DNA of 64,000 nucleotides from Dysgonomonas sp. HDW5A (GCF_011299555.1 NZ_CP049857.1:434001-498000), one strand, 5' to 3'. Counted from the stretch's first letter, positions 18,398-27,363 are shown. Numbers and translations: made by a program. The notes: generated by a model not told the origin, from the letters alone.

Positions 18398-18416
18398 TAT
18401 TTAGAATCAAGCATAT

Positions 18417-18448
18417 AAAGAAGGCAAATCAATTGATTTGCCTTCTTT
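18417..18448 (+). terminator. Terminator of the DUF349 gene
   Basis: A perfect 32-bp palindrome (AAAGAAGGCAAATCAA and its complement) 20 bases past the stop, followed by GTTTTC. Confidence 0.85.
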
Positions 18449-18601
18449 GTTTTCTATAATATTAAATAAATTAGGAAGTACACACAAACATTATCTAGAT
18501 TTGGATGTTATTATTTCAAATGAATTTAAATAATGGTCTTGGATTTTTCAATTTGATTTCAATAGAAATATATCAAAATATAACTTTTAATCGTTTTTAT
18601 T

Positions 18602-18616
18602 AAGGTCACAGACCTT
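18602..18616. repeat. AAGGTC-type 15-bp palindrome
   Basis: AAGGTCACAGACCTT followed by TTTATCAC, in the gap between the DUF349 gene and flavodoxin. It is identical to the copy after proS. Confidence 0.75.
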
Positions 18617-18712
18617 TTTATCACTTTGGAAAGTATAACAAATATAGATTGTTACAACTATAAAATATACCAATAAATTTTATTCTTTACTTATTTATAA
18701 TAAAACTGAATT

Positions 18713-19213
18713 ATGAGCAAAATAGCGATCGTTTACGGAACTTCAACCGGTGCAACCGAAGGTGTAGCATCTAAAATTGAAAAAGTATTAGGAAATGCGG
18801 ATACTCAAATCTTCGATGTAGCCAGAGTAACTGTTGATCAATTGAAGCCTTTTGATTTTCTAATTTTAGGAGCATCAACTACAGGTTACGGTGACCTTCA
18901 GGATGATTGGGATTCTTTCCTTCCTAAATTCAAAGCATTTGATTTTACAGGAAAAAAAGTAGCTTTATTCGGACTTGGAGACAGCTCTTCTTATTCTGAT
19001 ACATTTGCAAATGGCATGGCTGTTATTTACGAAGCAATCAAAGATAATGCCGAAATAGTAGGAGCGGTATCAACTGAAGGATACACCTACGATGATTCGG
19101 AAGCTGTAGTTGACGGAAACTTTGTTGGTTTAGCTTTGGACGAAGATAATGAATTTGACCAAACAGATGCTCGTATTGCGGCATGGGTAAAAGACCTGAA
19201 ACAATACATTTAA
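18713..19213 (+). CDS. fldA: Flavodoxin
   Basis: Small FMN electron carrier, 166 residues, the usual length for long-chain flavodoxin. The FMN phosphate loop GTSTGAT is at residues 9-15. The other FMN loops appear as ASTTGYGDLQDDW and FGLGDSSSYSDTF, with the typical aromatic residues flanking the ring. It probably serves low-potential reactions such as PFOR-type enzymes. The 315-base upstream gap holds the DUF349 terminator and one AAGGTC palindrome. A bidirectional terminator follows. Confidence 0.97.
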   Translation: MSKIAIVYGTSTGATEGVASKIEKVLGNADTQIFDVARVTVDQLKPFDFLILGASTTGYGDLQDDWDSFLPKFKAFDFTGKKVALFGLGDSSSYSDTFANGMAVIYEAIKDNAEIVGAVSTEGYTYDDSEAVVDGNFVGLALDEDNEFDQTDARIAAWVKDLKQYI

Positions 19214-19234
19214 GTAAATACTATATATGACAAC

Positions 19235-19267
19235 AAATAGCCCGACTCTAATCAAGTCGGGCTATTT
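19235..19267. terminator. Bidirectional terminator between flavodoxin and thioesterase genes
   Basis: 13-bp stem AAATAGCCCGACT/AGTCGGGCTATTT between converging genes, with a T run on the plus side and an A-rich tract on the other. Confidence 0.85.
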
Positions 19268-19277
19268 TATTTTAAAT

Positions 19278-19721
19278 TTAGAACTTCATACCTTCAAACT
19301 CAGACATTCCATGTCTCCAAATTTCGGGCACAGCCATTGCTTGGCTAGTTTTGGGATTATAAGCTACAACAACGGAATGACAACGACATTTGATTTCGCC
19401 TGTCAAAACATTCCTGACTTGCTGAAGAAAAACAACACTCTTGTTTCCTATCTTAGTAACTTTTGTATCTACAGCTACTTTCTCTTTATAAAATACAGGT
19501 GAAATAAAATCTACCTCAATACGAGCTATTACAATAATACCATCTGTCCAACTCACATAAGAAGTTCTGAGATTTTCAAGATAATCGATCTTTCCCAGAT
19601 CAAAATAACTGAAATATATATTATTATTAATATGCCCCAATGCGTCTATATCATTAAAACGAATCTGTATGGGCAACGAACTTTTAAATGTATCTCTCGA
19701 TACGTCTTCTTTAACTTCCAT
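19278..19721 (-). CDS. Acyl-CoA thioesterase, 4HBT hotdog fold
   Basis: Cleaves acyl-CoA thioesters; chain specificity cannot be read. The 4-hydroxybenzoyl-CoA thioesterase signature is clear at the N-terminus: RFNDIDALGHINNNIYFSYF, with the catalytic Asp in the DxDxxGHxNN motif. 147 residues, single domain. It lies 18 bases downstream of the DUF721 gene and so likely belongs to the recF transcript. Confidence 0.9.
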   Translation of the reverse strand: MEVKEDVSRDTFKSSLPIQIRFNDIDALGHINNNIYFSYFDLGKIDYLENLRTSYVSWTDGIIVIARIEVDFISPVFYKEKVAVDTKVTKIGNKSVVFLQQVRNVLTGEIKCRCHSVVVAYNPKTSQAMAVPEIWRHGMSEFEGMKF

Positions 19722-19739
19722 TTTTACTTACAATTGCAC

Positions 19740-20033
19740 TTATCTGAATACAATGTCTTTTACAACGTTCAATCCGGCGTGTGTATTCAGATTTGTTATT
19801 AATTTTTCCTTACACATCATCAACTCCGAACGTAAAACGGACGATGTCAAACTAACATATAATATATTATTCCTTAAATATACATTGGTTGTGTATGAGG
19901 CAATAACGGGACCCAAGGTTTTCGCCCAGCCACTTATAACACGGCTTTCGGCCAGTTTTCGTTTAAAGAATTGATTTTCTTCAAAAAACTGTTTTAGAAC
20001 TTCGCCTAAGCTTTCGGTATTTCGCTTCCTCAT
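19740..20033 (-). CDS. DUF721 (DciA-like) protein
   Basis: A 97-residue DUF721 protein. Some members (DciA) help load the replicative helicase in bacteria lacking DnaC/DnaI. The pattern fits: an amphipathic N-terminus (SLGEVLKQFFEENQF), a WAKTLGPVIASYT core, a strand with NNILYVSLTSSVLRSEL, and a C-terminal IVFR strand. It starts 4 bases after the recF stop, a link often seen in Bacteroidota. A replication role is inferred from the family and the recF neighbour. Confidence 0.85.
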   Translation of the reverse strand: MRKRNTESLGEVLKQFFEENQFFKRKLAESRVISGWAKTLGPVIASYTTNVYLRNNILYVSLTSSVLRSELMMCKEKLITNLNTHAGLNVVKDIVFR

Positions 20034-20037
20034 ACTT

Positions 20038-21138
20038 TTACTTTAATTGAAGTACTCCTCCACCCTCTACCTGATAGAGACGGTAATCACTATTTAAACC
20101 TTTAAGTATCTCATCCAAATGATCCCTATTGGTATCTGTAATAAAAATCTGACCAAAATTATCTTCCGACACCAGCTTTACAATCTGTTCTACACGGGTT
20201 GAATCGAGTTTATCAAAAATATCATCCAATAATAATATAGGTGTAGTTGATCCTGCTTTTTTCAGGAAATCGAACTGAGCCAGCTTCATAGCCACCACAT
20301 AGGTTTTATTTTGCCCCTGAGAACCAACTTTCTTGATCGAATAATCATCCATACGCATATCCAAATCATCGCGATGAACGCCTGCTGTTGTATATCCGAG
20401 AATTTTATCTCTCTTCCGTTTATGCTTCAGCAAATCAACCAGATTTCCCTCATCAAGTGGCGACTCATATTTTAATTCGACCGTTTCATTCGATTGACAT
20501 ATAAAATTATAATAATACTGAAACGTCGGTATAAATTGCTCTACAAAAGCCTTTCGCTTTGTATGTATAATCTGCCCTTCATAGGCAAGTTGTTCTTCCC
20601 AAAGCTCGTAAAGCGATTCATCGGCCTGCATATCCGATTTCAGTAATGCATTACGTTGCTGCAAAGCTTTATTATAGCGAATAAGAGCATGCAAATACTC
20701 TTTATCGAATTGTGACAACACAACATCCATAAACTTACGCCGTTCGTCGCTTCCTCCGGTGATTAGATCGGAATCCGAAGGCGAAACCATAACCAAAGGC
20801 AAGCAACCGATATGGTCGGACAATTTTTCGTATTCTTTCTTATTTCGCTTAAATTGCTTTTTTTGACGCCTGCGTAAACTGCAAAAGAACTCTTCTTCGT
20901 CACTACCTCCCAATAGGTAATAGCCTTGAATCAAAGCAAAATCGGCATCATGTTTTATGTTTTGGGAGTCAACCTGATTATTATGACTTTTACAGAACGA
21001 AAGATAATATACAGCGTCCAACAGATTGGTTTTACCCATTCCATTTTTGCCTATAAAACAGTTCAATTTGGGAGAGAAAGTCAACTCAGCCTGCTCTATA
21101 TTCTTATAACCTAATATCGATATACGTTCTAAAATCAT
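20038..21138 (-). CDS. recF: DNA replication/repair protein RecF
   Basis: SMC-like ATPase that loads RecA at gaps with RecO and RecR. Walker A GKNGMGKT lies at residues 30-37, the ABC signature VGSQGQNKTYVVA near 285, and Walker B PILLLDDIFDKLD near 320. Length 366 is typical. It is the first gene of a recF-DUF721-thioesterase unit, with a -7 box just upstream. Confidence 0.97.
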   Translation of the reverse strand: MILERISILGYKNIEQAELTFSPKLNCFIGKNGMGKTNLLDAVYYLSFCKSHNNQVDSQNIKHDADFALIQGYYLLGGSDEEEFFCSLRRRQKKQFKRNKKEYEKLSDHIGCLPLVMVSPSDSDLITGGSDERRKFMDVVLSQFDKEYLHALIRYNKALQQRNALLKSDMQADESLYELWEEQLAYEGQIIHTKRKAFVEQFIPTFQYYYNFICQSNETVELKYESPLDEGNLVDLLKHKRKRDKILGYTTAGVHRDDLDMRMDDYSIKKVGSQGQNKTYVVAMKLAQFDFLKKAGSTTPILLLDDIFDKLDSTRVEQIVKLVSEDNFGQIFITDTNRDHLDEILKGLNSDYRLYQVEGGGVLQLK

Positions 21139-21145
21139 ATAGATA

Positions 21146-21153
21146 CAAAGATA
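21146..21153 (-). promoter_or_regulatory. -7 promoter box for recF
   Basis: TATCTTTG on the minus strand, 7 bases before the recF ATG, which implies a very short or absent leader; the ATG may be wrongly chosen or the box unused. Confidence 0.35.
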
Positions 21154-21212
21154 ATAAAAATAGAAAGAGCTTTAGTCGATATTATCATTCATCATTGTGC
21201 CGAAATAAGTAA

Positions 21213-21242
21213 AATAGCATAAGCGGTATCGCTTATGCTATT
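21213..21242 (-). terminator. Terminator of the HsdR-N-like gene
   Basis: A perfect 13-bp stem AATAGCATAAGCG/CGCTTATGCTATT with a 4-base loop, followed on the minus strand by a T-rich tract. Confidence 0.85.
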
Positions 21243-21285
21243 AGGCACTACTTATTAAATATAGTACGATTTTATTTGAATATAT

Positions 21286-22383
21286 TTATTGAGTCAAATA
21301 ATACTCAACGATAGATCTTAAATTTTTAGCATATTTATAAATATCATTAAGAGTTTCTATTCTATTTTTAGTCTCAACCTTATCCGTATCAAAAGTAGCA
21401 AGATATCTAACGTTCTCAGAGTTAAAATACAAACGACATATTGGTTTTCGGTTATTATCATCAAATAATACACCAAAATATGAATTCGTATCCCGATCTA
21501 CGACTCTATTAATATCAACTACTTCATACAAAATAGCTCTTACAATATTAAAACCATCTATCTCGTCTTTTGTTGTTACAATTTTACCATCTTCCGACAT
21601 GTAAACTACATTATCAGGCAAAGTCTTAGGAGTTTCTTTTTCCACCTCTATAGCAGAGGTCGTTTGAGAAGTTTCGGTTTTAAGGGCAGTTTTCAACCGA
21701 TCTGATATTGTATCGCTTATCAAGCCTGCTATTGACTTTTTCACTAATGTAGTAAATTGATCCAAAAGTTTTGCAGTAATAGCTCCGTCATACACCTGCT
21801 TGGATATAAGTTTTACAAACTCTGGACTCGGATTTGTAAATTCTTTATTTAGCACAACTTTTAATTCACTTGTATACTTAAGCTCATTTGCAGAACTAAG
21901 TATGTTATCAACATCAAAGTATGTTTTATGAAACTTCTTTAGTTCTTCAAGTTGGTTGCTTCTCAGATCAAGCAAGTTTATTTCTAGAAATGGCTTTTCA
22001 TCCATTCTGTTCGGAACCTCAAGATCTGTGTAAAAACGATAAATTATGCCATTAGTTAATAACCCAAATTTCGCATTAGAAACATGGAAATAGCGTAATA
22101 GTTGATTATCATGTAATGTAAGCTCTTGCTTCCAGTGTTTACATTCGACAAGTATTACTGGCTGATCGTCTTTAAATATGGCATAATCTATTTTCTCCCC
22201 TTTTTTTGTTCCTATATCACAAGTAAACTCGGGCATTATTTCAAGAGGGTTAAACACATCATATCCCATTGCCTGAAGAAATGGCATTATTAATGCATTT
22301 TTAGTTGCTTCTTCTGTATGCAGATTCTCTTTTACCTTTTCGACCCTTTCGGATAGCAATTTTATCGCGTCTTTGAAATCCAT
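21286..22383 (-). CDS. Orphan type I restriction-like nuclease domain protein (HsdR N-terminal type)
   Basis: A 365-residue protein with a PD-(D/E)xK nuclease fold like the N-terminal domain of HsdR. The motif reads D66 (GEKIDYAIF), then E80-x-K82 (ILVECKHWKQ); the preceding EEATKNALIMPFLQAMGYD segment is also typical. The HsdR helicase motor is absent, and no hsdM or hsdS gene is near. The C-terminal 150 residues look like a separate alpha/beta domain (ICRLYFNSE..). It has its own -7 box and terminator. It could be a stand-alone defence or repair nuclease; its role is not known. Confidence 0.8.
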   Translation of the reverse strand: MDFKDAIKLLSERVEKVKENLHTEEATKNALIMPFLQAMGYDVFNPLEIMPEFTCDIGTKKGEKIDYAIFKDDQPVILVECKHWKQELTLHDNQLLRYFHVSNAKFGLLTNGIIYRFYTDLEVPNRMDEKPFLEINLLDLRSNQLEELKKFHKTYFDVDNILSSANELKYTSELKVVLNKEFTNPSPEFVKLISKQVYDGAITAKLLDQFTTLVKKSIAGLISDTISDRLKTALKTETSQTTSAIEVEKETPKTLPDNVVYMSEDGKIVTTKDEIDGFNIVRAILYEVVDINRVVDRDTNSYFGVLFDDNNRKPICRLYFNSENVRYLATFDTDKVETKNRIETLNDIYKYAKNLRSIVEYYLTQ

Positions 22384-22411
22384 AGTTGTAAATTTATAAA
22401 GGATTAATACA

Positions 22412-22419
22412 CAAAGATA
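22412..22419 (-). promoter_or_regulatory. -7 promoter box for the HsdR-N-like gene
   Basis: TATCTTTG on the minus strand, 29 bases upstream of the ATG at 22383. Confidence 0.5.
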
Positions 22420-22491
22420 AAAATACCTAACAAACAGATTCTAACTTTTTTCTCCCTTTATTCTCTCTAAACCAATTAAATAAATGATAGA

Positions 22492-23247
22492 TTATCTTAA
22501 AGGCAATACCTTTTTCATTGTATCCACAAATACGGCAGCCATGTGCTGTTGTATAAATTTATCTTCACCTCTCAGTTGATGCCAGCCATATACAACCCCA
22601 TCTATGGTTTCGGTATTATCGTCGGCATACAATCTGCTCATTTGCAACTTGGTTACAGGGTGAGGTGTATTCTTTGAGAATCCTATATACTTGTCGAACT
22701 CAATTACCGGGAATCCCCATTTTTGAGCCAATAATCGAATCGATTCATTATATATGGGACGAGCATCGTGCCAGTGAGTCGATAAGATAATTATGACAGG
22801 TTTACCTGATTGAGTATTATAATATTTTGATTCCTTATCGAACTTGAGATTGTAACAATCCGAAATATATCTTTTGATTACATAATCATAAGCGGCAGCA
22901 TAATTAGACCTATCGAAAGGCACTTTATAATCTGTGTAATTTTCCTTCAATGCCGAATTTTCAAAAACATCCATATTGTGTACATGCATAATAACAAAAG
23001 CATCGGCATTTTCCAATTCTTCTTTCGAGTACAATGTACCCTCATTCATTTTATTGGCTGCATCGGCAATTGCCTGAGCTCCCACGGCTTTATTTAAAGG
23101 TGTAGCATTTAATTCCTTGCAACCCAATTCAAACCAGCCATTCTCGTAAGAGGCAAAAGACGCTCCTGTCATTAAGATGTTATATTTCTCCTGAGATGAG
23201 ACACAAAAAAAAACAAATAAGAAAACAAATAAAAATAACTTTTTCAT
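22492..23247 (-). CDS. Secreted SGNH-hydrolase-like protein (DUF5040 type)
   Basis: A 251-residue exported protein: MKKLFLFVFLFVFFCVSSQ is a signal peptide. After it comes ILMTGASFASYENGW, where S30 sits in the position of the SGNH nucleophile. A late DGVVYGWHQL could supply the Asp/His pair. This matches Bacteroidales DUF5040-like esterase relatives, whose substrate is unknown to me. The ATG at 23247 is used rather than a TTG two codons earlier. It lies 82 bases downstream of the permease on the same strand. Confidence 0.65.
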   Translation of the reverse strand: MKKLFLFVFLFVFFCVSSQEKYNILMTGASFASYENGWFELGCKELNATPLNKAVGAQAIADAANKMNEGTLYSKEELENADAFVIMHVHNMDVFENSALKENYTDYKVPFDRSNYAAAYDYVIKRYISDCYNLKFDKESKYYNTQSGKPVIIILSTHWHDARPIYNESIRLLAQKWGFPVIEFDKYIGFSKNTPHPVTKLQMSRLYADDNTETIDGVVYGWHQLRGEDKFIQQHMAAVFVDTMKKVLPLR

Positions 23248-23329
23248 AATCAATTAGAAATACAATAAGTCGAAGTATGCTTTTGTAGGCATTCTCAAAC
23301 ATTAATATTAAATATGTGAACCTTTTTTT

Positions 23330-24694
23330 CTACTTATGGGATTTTCTGAATATCGGATAACAAAGCAAACCTACCAATAATAGACCAACAGATATAATCC
23401 AATAAATAACAGGAACGATAGAACCTATTATTCCAAAATAGATGAATACCAGAGAGAATATAAATGCAAAGAACAATCGTATATTATTTGCTTTCGAAGA
23501 TTCTATTTTTCGTTTCTTAATCAATACATACTCTGATATGATAGTAACCAGATAAGTCGGCAGATTAATAAAAGCCGCTACAGTTGTAATATTTACAAAA
23601 TGCGAAAGACCTTGCGTATTACCACTGATATCGGAATAAAAATTCAAAAAGAAGAAAATAGAAGTAATTACTCCCGAAGCAATCAGTGCTACATAAGGAG
23701 TCGAATATCTCGGATGAATCTTAGCAAAAGAAGCGATAAAAAATTTGTCCTTACTTGCTGCATATATACTTCTGCCTGTTGTAAGAATCCATCCCGACAA
23801 AGCTCCCACCACAGATATAAGAATAGCTATATTAATTATATTGCCTCCCATATTGGTTCCTAATGCCATGTTTATTGCATCTGCAAACGGAGAATTAGAT
23901 TCAGCCAACTGATCTTGAGAAATAAGGGCAAGAAGTGAGATATTAATAAGAATATAAATAATACCAACAATAGCCAATCCCCACACCACACTCCGCTGAA
24001 TATTACGCTCGGGATTCTTTATTTCCCCTCCTGCCATAGTCGAACTTTCGAGACCCGTAAAAGCCCAAAAGATTAAAGCTATTGCAGCCGAAAACATTTT
24101 ATATATATCGGTCTCTCCCTGTAATGACAAAGGTAATGAATTACTCACAAAAAGATCGAAATTAAGATGAGGTACAGCCAACAAAATAACCAAAATAAAC
24201 ACACTTGATTTCAAAATGGTAGTAACGATACTGATCCATCCGGCAAACTTAACTCCGCAAATATTTATATAAGTGAAAAGCCAAAGGATAAACAAAGTAG
24301 CTATTAATTTGCTGACCGGAAAATCAAGTACAGGAATTAACTGTGCTAATTGAGTAAAAATAAGATCAACAATGGCAGCATTTCCAACCGCCGAACCTAC
24401 CCACCAAACAAGGCTGACTATATACCCCCAGAATTTACCTAAGGCTGCTTCCGTATATACCACCGGACCTCCTGCTTTAGGTATCGATCGGCTTAAATTA
24501 CCATAACTCAAAGCGATTATAGTTGCCCCGATAGCAACCACAACCCAAGCCAATATAATAATGGATGGTGTTGCCACTTTAGCCAAAGCAGAGGGTAATC
24601 CGAAGACTCCCGAACCAATCATATTCCCGACAACAATAGTAATTGCTGCCAAAAGCCCCAAGTCTCTTTTAAGTGAAGTATTTTTAGAAGACAT
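23330..24694 (-). CDS. APC-family amino acid permease
   Basis: Inner-membrane transporter of the amino acid-polyamine-organocation superfamily, 454 residues and about 12 membrane helices. TM1 carries the substrate-contact motif GNMIGSGVFGLPSALA, and TM6 has ALIFWAFTGLESSTMAGGE, both typical of APC antiporters and permeases. The substrate cannot be read from the sequence. No decarboxylase or deiminase is adjacent that would suggest an antiporter partner. Confidence 0.92.
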   Translation of the reverse strand: MSSKNTSLKRDLGLLAAITIVVGNMIGSGVFGLPSALAKVATPSIIILAWVVVAIGATIIALSYGNLSRSIPKAGGPVVYTEAALGKFWGYIVSLVWWVGSAVGNAAIVDLIFTQLAQLIPVLDFPVSKLIATLFILWLFTYINICGVKFAGWISIVTTILKSSVFILVILLAVPHLNFDLFVSNSLPLSLQGETDIYKMFSAAIALIFWAFTGLESSTMAGGEIKNPERNIQRSVVWGLAIVGIIYILINISLLALISQDQLAESNSPFADAINMALGTNMGGNIINIAILISVVGALSGWILTTGRSIYAASKDKFFIASFAKIHPRYSTPYVALIASGVITSIFFFLNFYSDISGNTQGLSHFVNITTVAAFINLPTYLVTIISEYVLIKKRKIESSKANNIRLFFAFIFSLVFIYFGIIGSIVPVIYWIISVGLLLVGLLCYPIFRKSHK

Positions 24695-24744
24695 CTAAGA
24701 AAAATTAAGTAAAAGGAAATATATAATAGTATATTTTTGTTGAT

Positions 24745-24800
24745 ACGGGCAGACCTATGAGTCTGTCCGAAATCGGTGAACACACAGGTTCACCCATACA
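24745..24800. repeat. Mosaic palindromic element, diverged copy
   Basis: Two hairpin arms side by side: GGGCAGACC..GTCTGTCC (24747-24768) and GGTGAAC..GTTCACC (24775-24794), with weak CGGG/CCCATACA ends. It has the same two-arm build as the element at 7749-7812, with different arm sequences. It lies upstream of the zinc-finger gene. Confidence 0.55.
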
Positions 24801-24862
24801 GCCAAAGCAATAAATGGCTCTGCGAACTTAAATTGCGGGGCAAATATAATAAACAAAAAACG

Positions 24863-25060
24863 ATGGAATACTATTTTCTTAAACGTAACCATAGGATATC
24901 TTTATATAAAAAAGATATATATGGAAAGTCGGGACGCTACAAGTCGATTCTATCTAAAAATACGTATAAAGAGCCTTGCTTGAATTGTGGTGATACCATC
25001 GTAAAAGAAGCCTATTTGGGAGGAAGCATTTACTATTGCCCCACTTGTCAACGAATATAA
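24863..25060 (+). CDS. Orphan Fpg/IleRS-type zinc-finger protein (65 residues)
   Basis: A 65-residue protein equal to the C-terminal zinc finger of Fpg/Nei DNA glycosylases and nothing else. The ligands are C39, C42 (EPCLNCGD) and C59, C62 (YYCPTCQ), and the preceding YGKSGRYKS recalls the Fpg linker. The catalytic N-terminal proline and the helix-two-turn-helix are absent. The ATG at 24863 is used because an earlier GTG lies inside the palindromic element. It may be a mutM remnant or a real mini-protein. A terminator separates it from the convergent carboxyltransferase gene. Confidence 0.7.
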   Translation: MEYYFLKRNHRISLYKKDIYGKSGRYKSILSKNTYKEPCLNCGDTIVKEAYLGGSIYYCPTCQRI

Positions 25061-25064
25061 ATAA

Positions 25065-25096
25065 AGAGTGGCTATCCGTAAATAGACAGCCACTCT
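25065..25096. terminator. Terminator between zinc-finger and carboxyltransferase genes
   Basis: 9-bp stem AGAGTGGCT/AGCCACTCT between converging genes; the T tracts on either side are weak. Confidence 0.6.
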
Positions 25097-25122
25097 CCAA
25101 TATATTAAACAATCAAATGATC

Positions 25123-26904
25123 TTAGTTGATAAACGCAAGCACTTGATTTTTTTGAACTTTTGCACCTTGTTTTGTTTCGATTTGAACAATCTTACCTGA
25201 TTTCAAAGCTTTTACTTCTTCAATGCCATAATAAGCTTGGATGAAGGCAATTATATCGCCTTCTTTTACCGAAGTCCCTACTACCGGAGCAGTAGATTCG
25301 TCAGCCAAATCGATTTGCCAGATTACCTGACCCGACACTGGAGCTTGTACAGGTTGAGCATCAGGATATTTTTCTGTTACTTTCTCTATATCAAAATTGG
25401 GTATTTCAACTATAGGGCGGGTAACGATAATTGGAGCTCCGGCAGCAGCTTTCGCTTTTTCCAAATCTGCATTGAAACGCTCTTTAGCCAATCCCGATTT
25501 ATAATCACGGTATTGACGGTCGTGCATTGCCAACTCAAATAACTCTTCATCATCTTGACCGTAATCCCATCCGTTCTCGTCCATTTCTTTACGATATGTA
25601 TCAAGAGCATCCGGATATTCTTCTTGAGGATTTCCTGTATAGAATTCAAGATTTTTAGATTTTGCCAATTCGATAATTTCGTCATCCAATTTACCGGGAA
25701 GCATACCTGTTCTACCTAGAATCATATTCCAGCTATCCTTATCAATATTCGAGAAACGAGCTTGTCCTTGTGCCATAGAGAAGATGTTCATAAGAGCAAT
25801 ATTCTTCACATATTGGCTGAAAGGTGTTACCAAGGGAGGATAACCTAATTTAGGCCATATATAAGCAACTTCATCAAACAGTTGAACTACAAGATCATTC
25901 AATGTAACTTCAGCTTTACCATTGTTGCGAAGTGCCATATTAATAGCCGAATGCATACCTTTAAGGTCAGCCATCATCGATCCCATCATTCCTCCGGGAA
26001 GACCGCAACCCACAAGTAACGAAGTCATTATTTTATTAGATGGATCGATAAAGTATCCTAAGAAATCGTCAATGAAAGATTGTGTCAAAGCACGAGCTTC
26101 CATATACGCTTTCATATTGATGTCAGGCACAGAAAATCCTGCATCCTTCAACATGGCTTGCAATGTAATGATATCAGGGTGTACCATTCCCCATGATAGA
26201 GGTTCGATAGCTGCATCTAAGTAATCGGCTCCGGCACGTGCAACTTCTAACATCGAAGCAACCGAGAAACCGGGTCCTGTATGACCATGATATTCAATAG
26301 GAATATTAGGATGTCTGTCTTTTAGTGCTTTTGTCAATTTTCCAAGAAAAGCAGGACGACCTACACCGGCCATATCTTTCAAGCAAAATTCGTCAGCACC
26401 AAAATCAACTAATTTATCTGCAAAATTTACATAATAATCAACTGTATGGATTGGCGAGTGGGTGATACAAAGGGCAGTCTGAGAAATCATACCTGCTTCT
26501 TTGGCATACTTAACCGACAATTCAAGATTTCGAGGATCATTCAATCCGTCAAAAGAACGGGATATATTAGTTCCTTGTGCACATTTAACTTTAAACATCA
26601 AACGACGTACATCTTTTGGCACAGGGTTCATACGCAAACCGTTCAAACCACGCTCCAACATATGAGTCTGGATTCCTACTGCATTGAAAGGAGCGGTCCA
26701 TTCGCGAACAGCCGTATTGGGGTTTTCGCCATAAAGAAGATTTACCTGTTCAAAAGCACCACCATTTGTCTCCACACGGGCAAAACAGCCCATATCAATA
26801 ATAACCGGTGCGATTTGTGTTAACTGGTCTACACGTGGCTGGTATTTTCCGGATGACTGCCACATGTCACGATAAACGAGACTAAATTTGATTTCTCTTC
26901 CCAT
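25123..26904 (-). CDS. Carboxyltransferase of the oxaloacetate decarboxylase alpha/pyruvate carboxylase B type with altered biotinyl domain
   Basis: 593 residues: a TIM-barrel carboxyltransferase (D13 in VYRDMWQS, catalytic lysine in CLKDMAGVG, metal ligands in EYHGHTGPG) and a PYC_OADA middle domain. A C-terminal biotinyl-like domain follows. Aligning SGKIVQIETKQG with the usual domain puts A557-Y558-Y559-G560 where AMKM should be. The biotin-accepting lysine is therefore a tyrosine, and this protein should not be biotinylated. It may act on a separate biotin carrier or have a changed function. No beta/gamma decarboxylase subunits, biotin carboxylase or carrier gene is adjacent. Expression is from a good promoter at 26924-26953. 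Confidence 0.9.
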   Translation of the reverse strand: MGREIKFSLVYRDMWQSSGKYQPRVDQLTQIAPVIIDMGCFARVETNGGAFEQVNLLYGENPNTAVREWTAPFNAVGIQTHMLERGLNGLRMNPVPKDVRRLMFKVKCAQGTNISRSFDGLNDPRNLELSVKYAKEAGMISQTALCITHSPIHTVDYYVNFADKLVDFGADEFCLKDMAGVGRPAFLGKLTKALKDRHPNIPIEYHGHTGPGFSVASMLEVARAGADYLDAAIEPLSWGMVHPDIITLQAMLKDAGFSVPDINMKAYMEARALTQSFIDDFLGYFIDPSNKIMTSLLVGCGLPGGMMGSMMADLKGMHSAINMALRNNGKAEVTLNDLVVQLFDEVAYIWPKLGYPPLVTPFSQYVKNIALMNIFSMAQGQARFSNIDKDSWNMILGRTGMLPGKLDDEIIELAKSKNLEFYTGNPQEEYPDALDTYRKEMDENGWDYGQDDEELFELAMHDRQYRDYKSGLAKERFNADLEKAKAAAGAPIIVTRPIVEIPNFDIEKVTEKYPDAQPVQAPVSGQVIWQIDLADESTAPVVGTSVKEGDIIAFIQAYYGIEEVKALKSGKIVQIETKQGAKVQKNQVLAFIN

Positions 26905-26923
26905 AGTGTTTTTATGTAATGTT

Positions 26924-26953
26924 CAAAGATAAAATTGGCTTCTGGAGACCAAT
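26924..26953 (-). promoter_or_regulatory. Promoter of the carboxyltransferase gene
   Basis: Minus strand: ATTG at 26953-26950, an 18-base spacer, then TATCTTTG at 26931-26924, 20 bases before the ATG. Both boxes fit the Bacteroidota pattern. Confidence 0.65.
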
Positions 26954-27363
26954 TCGATCTTAAAATTATAGTGAATTCTATTGCGATATTAAACCTTCGT
27001 TAAGGTTATACAAATTTAGAGTTTTCATTTCAATTAAGACGAAAAAATAAGATATTAAAATTATCAATTTGACATAAAAAGTAATGATAATTATTAAAAC
27101 TGCACTCTTACTTCAAAAGTGTGCAATAAAATAAGTTACGCTACCATCAAACTGTAATTTACTTTTACAAAAGCCACTTATCATACACGTCAGACTTAAT
27201 TCATAATATCTATTTTTCGCTATGTATAACTGACACTTTTTAAATAAACTTTCTTAACTTATATTATTATGTAACTCATTTCTCTTTAGACATAACTAGC
27301 AATAGAAGAAAAACCAACTTTCAAAGAAAGATTTTACAGCCATATAATCTTCTACATTCCAAC

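Noticed and set aside
24776-24862. N-terminal extension of the zinc-finger gene from a GTG
   Set aside because: The GTG is part of the palindromic element and the added residues match nothing in the Fpg family; the ATG at 24863 is better.
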